Assembly (NCBI GenBank): GCA_030601705.1 | Contig: JAUWBM010000009.1 | Span: forward strand, 1-45,288 | Source: Thermoplasmatota archaeon | Lineage (GTDB): Archaea; Thermoplasmatota; E2; DHVEG-1 | Direction of reading: 5' to 3' | DNA length: 45,288 nt | Shown here: in pieces, positions 1-7,333 of the stretch | Layout of the letters: each line of letters begins with the position of its first letter | Numbering within the stretch: position 1 is the first letter of the stretch | Position numbers and translations under genes: made by a program | The notes under the pieces: generated by a model | Databases searched by the model: none | What the model saw: only the letters and a program-made list of their open reading frames with translations | Told to the model about the DNA's origin: nothing

Positions 1-95
1 TCTACACAAGTCTTACCGTCCTCCCTTAATTTTACAATCAATTCCCTTTCTTTTCTTTTAGCTAAATTCATGAGTGCACCAAAAAGAATATGCAT
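1..95 (-). CDS. partial helix-turn-helix protein (N-terminus only)
   Basis: The reverse strand opens an unbroken reading frame that runs off the left edge of the window. From the internal Met at 71 it reads MNLAKRKERE followed by LIVKLREDGKT. This resembles the first helix of the short HTH domains common in archaeal accessory proteins (pattern 'L..EGKT..EIAK'). Only about 23-31 residues are visible, so the function cannot be established. The start could be the ATG at 95 or the one at 71. It lies directly downstream of the integrase fragment on the same strand, so it is probably part of the same decayed element. Confidence 0.4.
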   Translation of the reverse strand, partial: MHILFGALMNLAKRKERELIVKLREDGKTCV

Positions 96-123
96 GACCC
101 AGTATATACAATTAATCCATTAA

Positions 124-684
124 TTAATGTCGCATACTAGTTTCAGGGCATGGTAGTAATATTTCTACATTTTCTGGACAAAAGGGAACTCTATATTGAG
201 GCCATCGTTTATCGAATCCCCATGCTCTCATAAACATTTTCATTGCTTTCCACTGGTGTTTCAGAGCGTTAGGCGTTGCCTTTTCAATTTCTTCTCTATA
301 ATCCATGTGTCTTATGAAATTTTCATAACTTGGATTCCTGAAATTAACAGGCATAAGATGTTTTTCCATGAACCGTGCATATCGAAGATGTTTTTCAATA
401 GTTGATTCAGATAATCTTTGTCTCAGTTTTGCATGCAAAGCTATGTCTATGAAAGTAGAAGTTTTTGGATCAAGGACTATCGGGCAATTTAGTCTATTAA
501 ATTTTGTTACATAATCTAATTCACCCATGTCCTCCTCTTCTTGAGGTTTTGGGTGTTTGACATGTTTCTGGCCTAATTTCTCTAAATTTTTCCATATTTC
601 ACTTTTGCCTCCCACAGCATCAAAATCAATGTTTGCTGTAGGATCTGAATCGTAATTGTTGTTAATATTGTTTTTTAGACTCAA
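124..684 (-). pseudogene. truncated archaeal tyrosine integrase, core-binding domain only
   Basis: This 186-residue protein looks like the N-terminal SAM-like, DNA-binding half of an archaeal phage-type integrase. The section with LSESTIEKHLRYARFM, then NFIRHMDYRE and LKHQWKAMKMFMRAWG, is the helical core-binding domain. It stops after LPCPETS, where the catalytic domain (R, HxxR, Y) should begin, and no catalytic motif follows in any nearby frame. The start is TTG at 684 with GGAGG about 10 nt upstream. It is either a deletion remnant or one half of an integrase gene split on integration. The family assignment is from sequence pattern only. Confidence 0.6.
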
Positions 685-747
685 CTAAATAGAGCCTCCA
701 AAAGCTTTATTAAATAAAGATACGTATGTATTATCGAGGAGATGAGT

Positions 748-936
748 ATGGGGAAAATTCATTATTATACGCAGATGCGTATAGCAAAAGATGGATATAT
801 TGAAAATGAACCATGGTTTTATGAAGAAGACGATTCTGGTAAAAGAATAATAGACGAGCCTGTTTATTTTGAAAGAATGAATGAAAAAACAGGGCAAGTA
901 GAACGTATTAAAAATTCTAATATCCCGCGCTATTAA
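748..936 (+). CDS. small hypothetical protein
   Basis: This 62-residue ORF is rich in acidic and aromatic residues (PWFYEEDDSGK, PVYFERMNE). It has a good ribosome binding site, GAGGAG at about 736-741, placed correctly for the ATG at 748 rather than the ATG at 742. There is no signal peptide or membrane segment. A T-tract (AGATGTTTTTTT) follows the stop and may terminate transcription. I do not recognise the family. Its position beside an integrase fragment suggests accessory DNA. Confidence 0.5.
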   Translation: MGKIHYYTQMRIAKDGYIENEPWFYEEDDSGKRIIDEPVYFERMNEKTGQVERIKNSNIPRY

Positions 937-984
937 TTCTAAATAATCAGATGTTTTTTTCCAATAGCTTACAAAAATTTTATA

Positions 985-1008
985 AATAACAAGACACTTT
1001 TTGTTATT
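985..1008 (+). promoter_or_regulatory. palindrome between TATA-like box and start codon
   Basis: AATAACAA (985-992) and TTGTTATT (1001-1008) form a perfect 8-bp inverted repeat with an 8-nt spacer. It sits immediately before the ATG at 1011 and next to a TATA-like TTTTATAAAT at about 976-985. This is where an archaeal repressor would block a leaderless promoter. The operator role is inferred. Confidence 0.35.
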
Positions 1009-1010
1009 GG

Positions 1011-1265
1011 ATGCACAAAACGTTAAAACAACTACTGATCGTAGTGATAATACCAACAATTGTGTATATAATTTTAACTTCTTGGAATTATTATTATATG
1101 TTCGGGAAACTTTTCGGTGCTGTCGAATATAATGCAGAGTATGAAATCCTTCTGTTTTGGTTAGGCCATCTGATTTTACTCGGATTTTATATTGTGTTAA
1201 TATGTATTTTATATGCACATTTTTATCTGATAGATTCAGCAAATGGCTTATGGAAAGTGAAATAA
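1011..1265 (+). CDS. small membrane protein, two predicted transmembrane helices
   Basis: This 84-residue protein has two hydrophobic stretches, at roughly residues 8-28 (LLIVVIIPTIVYIILT) and 46-70 (LLFWLGHLILLGFYIVLICILY). A short aromatic-rich loop separates them. The N-terminus is basic and there is no cleavable signal. The TATA-like box about 26-35 nt upstream of the ATG suggests a leaderless transcript. A T-tract follows the stop. The family is not recognised. It forms a trio of small genes with 748 and 1319. Confidence 0.5.
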   Translation: MHKTLKQLLIVVIIPTIVYIILTSWNYYYMFGKLFGAVEYNAEYEILLFWLGHLILLGFYIVLICILYAHFYLIDSANGLWKVK

Positions 1266-1318
1266 CCCGTATCCCTACTAAAAAATTAGATGTTTTTTTG
1301 TTTTGAAAACCTCCAAAA

Positions 1319-1522
1319 ATGTTAAAACAACTAGAATTATTCAATTGGTTAGGAAAAAGAAAAATGAAACCATTTAAAGTATTATTAGTAATAATAGGGG
1401 TAATAATTTTTGCTTTAGCATTTATTGTGAATGTCTGGATAGTGGGGGTTATAATGTGGTTTGCAGGAGTTATATTAGTATATTTAGGTCTATCATCATT
1501 AATTAGAATTTTAAAATGTTGA
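1319..1522 (+). CDS. small membrane protein, two predicted transmembrane helices
   Basis: This 67-residue protein consists almost entirely of two hydrophobic helices (VLLVIIGVIIFALAFIVNVW and VGVIMWFAGVILVYLGLSSL) joined by a very short turn. That is the pattern of a membrane hairpin. An internal Met at 1364 (MKPFKVLL) is an equally plausible start and would leave a compact 52-residue hairpin protein. The family and function are unknown. Confidence 0.45.
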   Translation: MLKQLELFNWLGKRKMKPFKVLLVIIGVIIFALAFIVNVWIVGVIMWFAGVILVYLGLSSLIRILKC

Positions 1523-1587
1523 AGTTTTAAAAGAAGAACCTGTATGGGAAGATTAACTATTTATTACAAAAAAGAGGGTTTTTAAAA

Positions 1588-1833
1588 TTATGCCACCATA
1601 GGATCAAAGTTATCTTTGGAAGTTATTTTATTACTTTCATTCAACTTATTTGAAACAAAATTTTTAAAATTTTTTTCAACCATTTCAACCTGTTTCCTGC
1701 TCAAATTAGTTTTCCTGATCACTGTTTCCCCACTTTCATTGAGAACTTCTATGGTCCCTTTACTAGCATTGGAAATTACCTTAAAGACCTTGCCCTTTGC
1801 TTGCATCCATGTCCAGATTTTTTCGCTTGTCAT
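1588..1833 (-). CDS. small protein with W-x-W-M-Q motif, paralogue of 5677..5904
   Basis: This 81-residue soluble protein begins MTSEKIWTWMQ. It continues with a short beta-rich section (KGTIEVLNESGETVIRKTN) and then a helix (LSRKQVEMVEKNF). The same layout appears in the ORF at 5677..5904: K-x-W-x-WMQ, a G-T-(I/L) strand, an acidic turn, R-x-x-L-(S/T)-x-(K/Q)-Q and an E-x-x-F helix. The two copies are therefore homologous. Both lie on the minus strand and flank the adhesin/pilin/KaiC genes. No known domain is recognised. A small regulatory or adaptor protein is a guess. Confidence 0.65.
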   Translation of the reverse strand: MTSEKIWTWMQAKGKVFKVISNASKGTIEVLNESGETVIRKTNLSRKQVEMVEKNFKNFVSNKLNESNKITSKDNFDPMVA

Positions 1834-2014
1834 AGCGGTTCGCCTTATTATAGATTATTTTTATAATTTTAAGTTGATTTAAAAGTATATAAACATTGCG
1901 AATTAAAAAGAAAAAAACTTCAATCTTCCTATTTCGATTAAATAAAAATAAAGAAAAGTTTGGTTGAAATAATCATGAGAAAATTTTTCCATTATGACAT
2001 TTTGACACATTATG

Positions 2015-2023
2015 TTTATATAC
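2015..2023 (+). promoter_or_regulatory. TATA box upstream of the NosD-PKD adhesin gene
   Basis: TTTATATAC lies about 50 nt before the start. Transcription would begin near 2048, leaving a short leader that contains the purine-rich GAGAGATGG ribosome binding site. Confidence 0.45.
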
Positions 2024-2068
2024 AATTAGTATCAAACTTTGACATGCAATTAACGAGAGAGATGGAAA

Positions 2069-3883
2069 GTGAAAATGGCAATGATGAAAAAGATAGTATT
2101 ACTATTAGCATGTGCTTTAGTGTTTTCAGTATTTACAGGTATTTTTCTTATTGAAAATTGTATAGCCTTAGGTAATACTATTTATGTCGATGATAGCAAT
2201 ACTGGTGGACCTTGGAACGGAACACAAGAACATCCATATCAATACATTCAAGATGGAATAGATGCTGCAAACTCTGGCGATACAGTTTATGTTTATAGTG
2301 GAACATATAATGAGAATGCTGAAATTAACGAAAATATAACTCTAATCGGCCAAGATAAGACTACTACAACTATCAACGGTGCTTCCAGTAATAAACATAC
2401 GGTAAAAATATACGGTTCTGTTTCATCATATCTTAATGTTGTGAGTATTACTGGATTTACCATTAGAAACGTGGTTGGCTCAAGTAACAGCTGGGATGGT
2501 ATTTATGGTGAATACATAGAAAATTGTAGTATCACAGATTGTATCGTTAAGGATAGTGACGATGGAATTAAGGTTAAAAGGCTTTATTATAGTACCATAA
2601 GTGAAAACACAATAAAAGAGAACGATGCAGTTGGATTATATCTAATAAGCTCTAACAATAATGAAATCAAGACGAATACAATTCAGAATAATCAGAAGGG
2701 AATGCATATTTATTTATCTTCTAACAACAATCTCATATATCATAATGATTTTACAAACAATGGTCAAAACGCACAAGATCCATTAACAAATTATTGGAGC
2801 TATAACTCCCAAGGAAACTACTGGGATGACTACGATGGCTATGATAACAATAGTGATGGAATAGGTGATACTCCGTATGACATTCCAGGTGGAGATAACC
2901 TAGATGAGTATCCATTAGGTTATTTTAAAGAATCTGAACCACCAAGTGGTAATCAACAACCAATTGCACATTTACCTTCAATATCTCCAAATCCAGCAAC
3001 CTATGGAGAAACTGTGACGTTTAGTGGTAGTGGATCAGATAGTGACGGGTACATAACTGGTTATAATTGGAGATCAAGTACTGATGGACAATTAAACACC
3101 CAAAGCACCTTTGGCACCTCAAGTCTTTCTGCTGGAACCCATGTTATCTATTTCAAAGTAAAAGACAATGATGGTGACTGGTCCTCAGAAAAAGCAACGA
3201 CCCTAAGCATAATAGATGTAGCACCTACTGCACATATTGATTCCATAACACCAAATCCAGCAATGGCAGGAGAAACAGTATACTTCATCGGTCATGGAAC
3301 TGATGGGGGTGAAATTACTGAGTGGAAATGGATTTCTAGCATAGATGGCGTTATCAGCAGTAGTAAATCATTCAATTCATCTGTTCTATCCCCTGGAGCA
3401 CACACCATTTATTTCCAGGTTAAGGATAATGACAATGAATGGTCCAAACAAGATACAGAGACATTAACGATAAACGACGATTCATCTAATCATCCCCCAG
3501 TGGCAAATGCTGGAGGGCCGTATTCATACTATGCAAACGCGGAAATTAACATTGATGGTTCTGATAGCTATGATGATGACGGATCAATAGTAGAATATCT
3601 TTGGGATTTTGGAGATGATACTACTGGAGCGGGTAAATCTCAAACACATACATATACTGCTCCAGGGAATTATAGTATTATGTTGACCGTAACAGATGAA
3701 CATGGAAGCACCTCTACAGATTCAACATATGTAACCATTGCTCAATCAACAAATCAAAGTGGCGGTAGTGAAGGTTTACCCGGTTTTGAATTTGAAGTGC
3801 CATTTCCTTTAGTGATAGTCTTTGAGCTTATCTTTATTATAGCTATAATTGCATTATTTTTATTTTGGATTAAACGTAAATAG
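2069..3883 (+). CDS. secreted NosD-like beta-helix / PKD repeat protein with C-terminal membrane anchor
   Basis: This is a 604-residue surface protein. Residues 1-33 form a signal peptide (IVLLLACALVFSVFTGIFLI). Residues about 35-290 form a right-handed beta-helix of the NosD/pectate-lyase type, with DDGIKVKRLYYSTISENTI-type coils. It ends in the hallmark GNYWDDYDGYD and DGIGDTPYDIPGG motif. Three PKD or PKD-like domains follow at about 296-385, 386-475 and 480-560; the last has WDFGDDTT and HTYTAPGNY. The C-terminus is PGFEFEVPFP, a hydrophobic helix and KRK, which resembles a PGF-CTERM-like archaeosortase signal or a simple anchor. The start is GTG 2069 or ATG 2075. It likely acts as an adhesin or glycan-binding surface protein. 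Confidence 0.85.
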   Translation: MKMAMMKKIVLLLACALVFSVFTGIFLIENCIALGNTIYVDDSNTGGPWNGTQEHPYQYIQDGIDAANSGDTVYVYSGTYNENAEINENITLIGQDKTTTTINGASSNKHTVKIYGSVSSYLNVVSITGFTIRNVVGSSNSWDGIYGEYIENCSITDCIVKDSDDGIKVKRLYYSTISENTIKENDAVGLYLISSNNNEIKTNTIQNNQKGMHIYLSSNNNLIYHNDFTNNGQNAQDPLTNYWSYNSQGNYWDDYDGYDNNSDGIGDTPYDIPGGDNLDEYPLGYFKESEPPSGNQQPIAHLPSISPNPATYGETVTFSGSGSDSDGYITGYNWRSSTDGQLNTQSTFGTSSLSAGTHVIYFKVKDNDGDWSSEKATTLSIIDVAPTAHIDSITPNPAMAGETVYFIGHGTDGGEITEWKWISSIDGVISSSKSFNSSVLSPGAHTIYFQVKDNDNEWSKQDTETLTINDDSSNHPPVANAGGPYSYYANAEINIDGSDSYDDDGSIVEYLWDFGDDTTGAGKSQTHTYTAPGNYSIMLTVTDEHGSTSTDSTYVTIAQSTNQSGGSEGLPGFEFEVPFPLVIVFELIFIIAIIALFLFWIKRK

Positions 3884-3962
3884 ATAATGAACGAAGATTA
3901 CAAAGAAAAAATATAAGTTGCAGTTATATAACAGTTATATAATACAGAAAATGGAAGGAGAG

Positions 3963-4790
3963 ATGAAATACAAAAAAATTATAGAAAAAGAACATGCTGT
4001 CGCAGGTGTTATTGAAGCCCTTTTACTTGTAGCTCTTGCTTCAATAATAATATCAACGATACAGCTTGTCTACATACCCCAGATAATGGAGGAAAGAGAA
4101 GCAGAACATATGGATCAAGTATCAAATCAACTCTCATCATTAAAATCTATGATAGAGCTGCAAGCGATAACAAGTTCATCAGCATCGATATCGACAATGA
4201 TTTCACTTGGAAGTAGAGAACTTCCCTATTTCATAACAGCAGGAAGTTACGGAGAGATTAAAGTTCCAGATACAGGTGGATGGAATATAAAAGTAATAAG
4301 TAATGATTCTGGCATTTACAACTATGATTTAACGTCCATCACATACGAGGCGTATAATTCATACTTCGTTAATCAAATATACTCCCTGGAAGGCGGAGGA
4401 GTCATAGTAAAACAGCCCAACGGAGAACCAGTTATGAGGGTCGATCCTTCCATCTCTGTAGAAAATGGAACTACAATAGATATATATTATAATTTTCCCA
4501 TAATCGTTGGATTCCCTGGTAAAAATCTGACATATGGATACGGAAAATGTTTCGTTCGTACGAATTGGTCTCAAGGAGATGCAGACCATATAACCAATGT
4601 ATATAGTATAAATATCTCTACACAATATCCAAAGGCTTGGAATAAAACATTTTACAATATGCTTGGTGACAACGTTGATTACGAACAAGGAGCATCGTAT
4701 GCGAAAATAACTAAAAAGGGGAAAGGGATTAATCTCGATCTTGATTATTATTACATCTATACGCAGATAGGTCACGGATGGATTAAATAG
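3963..4790 (+). CDS. archaeal type IV pilin-like protein
   Basis: The protein begins with a short basic segment, then KEHAVAGVIEALLLVALASIIIS. This is a class III (prepilin-type) signal: a charged N-region, a cleavage site just before AVAG and a hydrophobic assembly helix. The remaining ~240 residues are beta-rich with several N-glycosylation sequons (for example NGTT, NISTQ, NKT). This matches large archaeal pilin-like proteins processed by the prepilin peptidase PibD/EppA. An in-frame Met at 3951 gives a slightly longer form. An 11-nt sequence containing a TATA (CAGTTATATAA) is duplicated just upstream. It follows the adhesin gene closely and precedes a KaiC-like ATPase. Confidence 0.75.
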   Translation: MKYKKIIEKEHAVAGVIEALLLVALASIIISTIQLVYIPQIMEEREAEHMDQVSNQLSSLKSMIELQAITSSSASISTMISLGSRELPYFITAGSYGEIKVPDTGGWNIKVISNDSGIYNYDLTSITYEAYNSYFVNQIYSLEGGGVIVKQPNGEPVMRVDPSISVENGTTIDIYYNFPIIVGFPGKNLTYGYGKCFVRTNWSQGDADHITNVYSINISTQYPKAWNKTFYNMLGDNVDYEQGASYAKITKKGKGINLDLDYYYIYTQIGHGWIK

Positions 4791-4820
4791 GGAGATTCAG
4801 TTTTCGGATTGCCCTGCACA

Positions 4821-4836
4821 TATTATATATATATAT
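4821..4836 (+). promoter_or_regulatory. TATA-rich promoter of the first KaiC-like gene
   Basis: TATTATATATATATAT lies 12-28 nt before the ATG at 4849. Transcription would start at or near the coding region, so the mRNA is probably leaderless. The ATG at 4864 is then an alternative start. Confidence 0.45.
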
Positions 4837-4848
4837 TGTTCATTATAT

Positions 4849-5643
4849 ATGAGAGATTTACACATGGACGAGGAAAATATTGAGGAAAAGGTAGAGGACA
4901 AAGTGCTTAAAACTGATATTAATGGATTTGATGATTTATTTGCAGAAGGGGGTATTCCAAAAGGCAATTCTGTTTTAGTTGCTGGTGGAACAGGCACTGG
5001 AAAGAGTACTTTTTGCAGACAGGTATGCCACAGTCTCATCTCTAAGGGAAAAAATTGTATGTACGTAAGCTTTGAGGAGACTATCGAAAAAATAGAAAAA
5101 AGTATGAATAACTTTGGATGGGATGCAAAAAGATATGTGGATGAGGGTCATCTTTTAATCCAAAAAATTAACCCGCTTGATATACTTAGAATGAAGTTTG
5201 GATCAATAAGTGGCTCAGGATCAGCAACAGAAATATCATACAAGGTCAAACCTCTGATAATACCTACGGGATTTAATCCGGAGGTGATTGTTGTAGATTC
5301 CTTAACTGCAGTTATTTCTGCTTCCCTTAGTAAAGAAAAAAATTACAGGGTTTATCTTCAGCAACTGTTCAGTTTCTTTGAAGAAACAGGTGCAACATCA
5401 TTTTTAGTAACAGAAACAGAACAGATGCCGACAAGATTTAGCGACACAGGAATAGAAGAGTTTTTAGCTGATGGGATAATTGTATTGTACAATATCCGGA
5501 AAGGGGACAAGCGGGAAAACGCTATTGAGATTTTAAAAATGAGATGTTCTGACCATCAGAAAAAGATATTTGCTATGGAGATAACCAACGAAGGCATAAA
5601 AATTTATCCAGAAAGACAAGTTTTTTTATATGAATCTACATAA
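4849..5643 (+). CDS. KaiC/RAD55-family RecA-like ATPase
   Basis: This 264-residue single-domain KaiC-like ATPase has Walker A GGTGTGKST (about 46-54). The Glu pair that activates water in KaiC proteins is present (SFEET, E76-E77), and Walker B is VIVVDS (D150). The N-terminus reads LKTDINGFDDLFAEGGIPKG, the usual KaiC entry motif. Archaeal members of this family act as signalling or regulatory ATPases, often near motility and surface genes. The neighbouring pilin-like and adhesin genes suggest a role in controlling surface structures. That link is inference. Confidence 0.85.
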   Translation: MRDLHMDEENIEEKVEDKVLKTDINGFDDLFAEGGIPKGNSVLVAGGTGTGKSTFCRQVCHSLISKGKNCMYVSFEETIEKIEKSMNNFGWDAKRYVDEGHLLIQKINPLDILRMKFGSISGSGSATEISYKVKPLIIPTGFNPEVIVVDSLTAVISASLSKEKNYRVYLQQLFSFFEETGATSFLVTETEQMPTRFSDTGIEEFLADGIIVLYNIRKGDKRENAIEILKMRCSDHQKKIFAMEITNEGIKIYPERQVFLYEST

Positions 5644-5676
5644 GTACAAATAGGAAATTTTTGTAGAGATAATACT

Positions 5677-5904
5677 CTAAAGGTAAGTAAAAGGCTCCCT
5701 GTGACCATCTACTCTTTTGATACAATGATTTGAAAAAATAATTTCTATATTTTTAGTCTGCTGTTTGGTCAGTCCCATTCTTCTCAATAGTATATTATCG
5801 TATTCATCATAGATAGTTAGTGTTCCAGTATTTTGGTTTAACACTGCTTTAAGCAATCTGTTGTTTTGCATCCAGATCCAAGTCTTTACGTTTTTATTTA
5901 CCAT
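5677..5904 (-). CDS. small protein with W-x-W-M-Q motif, paralogue of 1588..1833
   Basis: This 75-residue soluble protein begins MVNKNVKTWIWMQ. It has a beta-like stretch (NTGTLTIYDEYDNILLRR) and a helix with MGLTKQQTKNIEIIF. It shares the motif order and spacing of 1588..1833. It sits between the two KaiC-like genes but is transcribed in the opposite direction, as the first copy is relative to the adhesin. Its function is unknown. Confidence 0.65.
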   Translation of the reverse strand: MVNKNVKTWIWMQNNRLLKAVLNQNTGTLTIYDEYDNILLRRMGLTKQQTKNIEIIFSNHCIKRVDGHREPFTYL

Positions 5905-6072
5905 TCTAACACTTTGTTGCAGTTCACTATAATATATCTTTATTTATTAATATATAAACATTTTCATAAAAATTAATATAGCTGCACAAAAACATGAAAA
6001 AAATAATCTTCAAAACTTTGCAACCAGGTAAAAGATAAAGTAATTATACACGCTACTACATATGGATGTTAC

Positions 6073-6834
6073 ATGCCTCTAATTCAATCTGAAAGTAAAG
6101 ATATGATAAGTAGAGTGGGGAGAATAAAAACGGGCGTTGGTGGTTTAGACGATTTAATTTCAGGCGGTTTACCAAAAGATACTATAACTCTTATATCGGG
6201 TCCCCCAGGAAGTGGGAAAACCATATTATGCTGTCAATTTCTTTATAAAGGAATAGAAGAAGGAGATAAATGCCTATTTTTGACACTTGATAAAAAAATT
6301 GAGGGGCTTCTTAGCCAGACTCAGGAACTGGGTTTAGACTTTCAACCAGCAATAGAAAAAGGGCAGATAAAATTCTTACATCTAAACATGAGCAAAAAAC
6401 TTGTTTATGAAACTATGGCCAATGAGATTTTATCAGGAGATTACGAAAGAATTGTCCTCGATTCAATCACACCTTTGTCAGAGATGCCCATTTATATAAA
6501 TAATCTGGACTTAGTCAAGGACCTAAGTATCATCGACTCCGAAGAAACATCTACCGACGGAACCTATCCAATACGAAGATTGCATCTACACTACATAATG
6601 AATGCTTTGCAAACGGCAAAATGCACTTCACTAGTAACATCAGAATTACCGTCAGGCTCTCCCCATATGTCAAGAGATGGACTTTCGGAGTTCTTAGTAG
6701 ATGGTGTCATAGTTATGAGCTTAGATCCTACTATGGATAGAAGAAAATTGGCAGTAATGAAAATGAGAAATACAAAACACACTCTTAAACCACAAGATAT
6801 CGAAATCGGAAAAGGCGGAATAACAATCATTTAA
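6073..6834 (+). CDS. KaiC/RAD55-family ATPase lacking the catalytic Glu pair
   Basis: This 253-residue KaiC-like protein has the entry motif KTGVGGLDDLISGGLPKD, Walker A GPPGSGKT (43-50) and Walker B RIVLDS (D130). The position usually occupied by two glutamates reads TLDKK (71-75), so it may bind ATP but hydrolyse it poorly. It could be a partner or sensor for the first KaiC-like protein. The stop is 6 nt before the next gene, so it is probably co-transcribed with the methyltransferase. Assignment to the family is firm. The catalytic consequence is inferred. Confidence 0.85.
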   Translation: MPLIQSESKDMISRVGRIKTGVGGLDDLISGGLPKDTITLISGPPGSGKTILCCQFLYKGIEEGDKCLFLTLDKKIEGLLSQTQELGLDFQPAIEKGQIKFLHLNMSKKLVYETMANEILSGDYERIVLDSITPLSEMPIYINNLDLVKDLSIIDSEETSTDGTYPIRRLHLHYIMNALQTAKCTSLVTSELPSGSPHMSRDGLSEFLVDGVIVMSLDPTMDRRKLAVMKMRNTKHTLKPQDIEIGKGGITII

Positions 6835-6840
6835 AAGATC

Positions 6841-7308
6841 ATGTTGAAATACAGACCACCAAAAGAACTAAGAGCGCTTTTTATTGTTCATTATGCCCCA
6901 ATTTTACTAATCATATTAGCTGGGCCTTTAACAGCAATATATGGTGTCTGGGAGATGCCAACAAATAAAATCGCAACTATTATTGCGGGAATGCTTATTT
7001 TTCTCATTGGAACATTTGTTTATTTTAAATGGGAGATATTCTGGGAAAGAACATACAAAGGACAACTTGTTACGGACGGAATTTTTCAATACGTGAGGCA
7101 CCCCCATTATACCTCATTACTTATAGTCGGTTTTGGGTTGGCCTTTTTCTTCTTCTCACTTTTTGCACTATTAATCGCAGTGATTGCAATACCAATAATG
7201 ATATGGAGTATAGTCGACGAAGAAAAATTATTGATAAAACAATATGGCAATGAATATAAGAAGTACATGGAAAAAGTACCGTGGAGAATGATACCAAAGA
7301 TATTTTAG
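6841..7308 (+). CDS. integral-membrane methyltransferase, isoprenylcysteine carboxyl methyltransferase/PEMT-like
   Basis: This 155-residue protein has about four transmembrane segments. It carries the family signature VRHPHYTSLLIVG followed by EEKLLIKQYGNEYKKYMEKVPWRMIP, which is typical of the ICMT/phospholipid-methyltransferase superfamily. These enzymes use S-adenosylmethionine to methylate membrane-embedded or lipid substrates. The substrate cannot be told from sequence. The gene starts 6 nt after the KaiC-like gene and is followed by a radical SAM gene, so the three may form one transcript. Confidence 0.8.
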   Translation: MLKYRPPKELRALFIVHYAPILLIILAGPLTAIYGVWEMPTNKIATIIAGMLIFLIGTFVYFKWEIFWERTYKGQLVTDGIFQYVRHPHYTSLLIVGFGLAFFFFSLFALLIAVIAIPIMIWSIVDEEKLLIKQYGNEYKKYMEKVPWRMIPKIF

Positions 7309-7333
7309 AAGAAATATTATAGACGCTTATGTG

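Noticed and set aside
685-1344. 219-aa minus-strand ORF
   Set aside because: It overlaps two plus-strand genes with good start signals and has no recognisable domain; likely chance in AT-rich DNA.
1960-2154. 64-aa ORF overlapping the adhesin start
   Set aside because: It lies across the promoter and signal peptide region in another frame, with no independent support.
2560-2780. CRISPR-like repeated pattern in NosD genes
   Set aside because: The periodicity is from beta-helix coils at the protein level; DNA repeats are not identical and spacers are absent.
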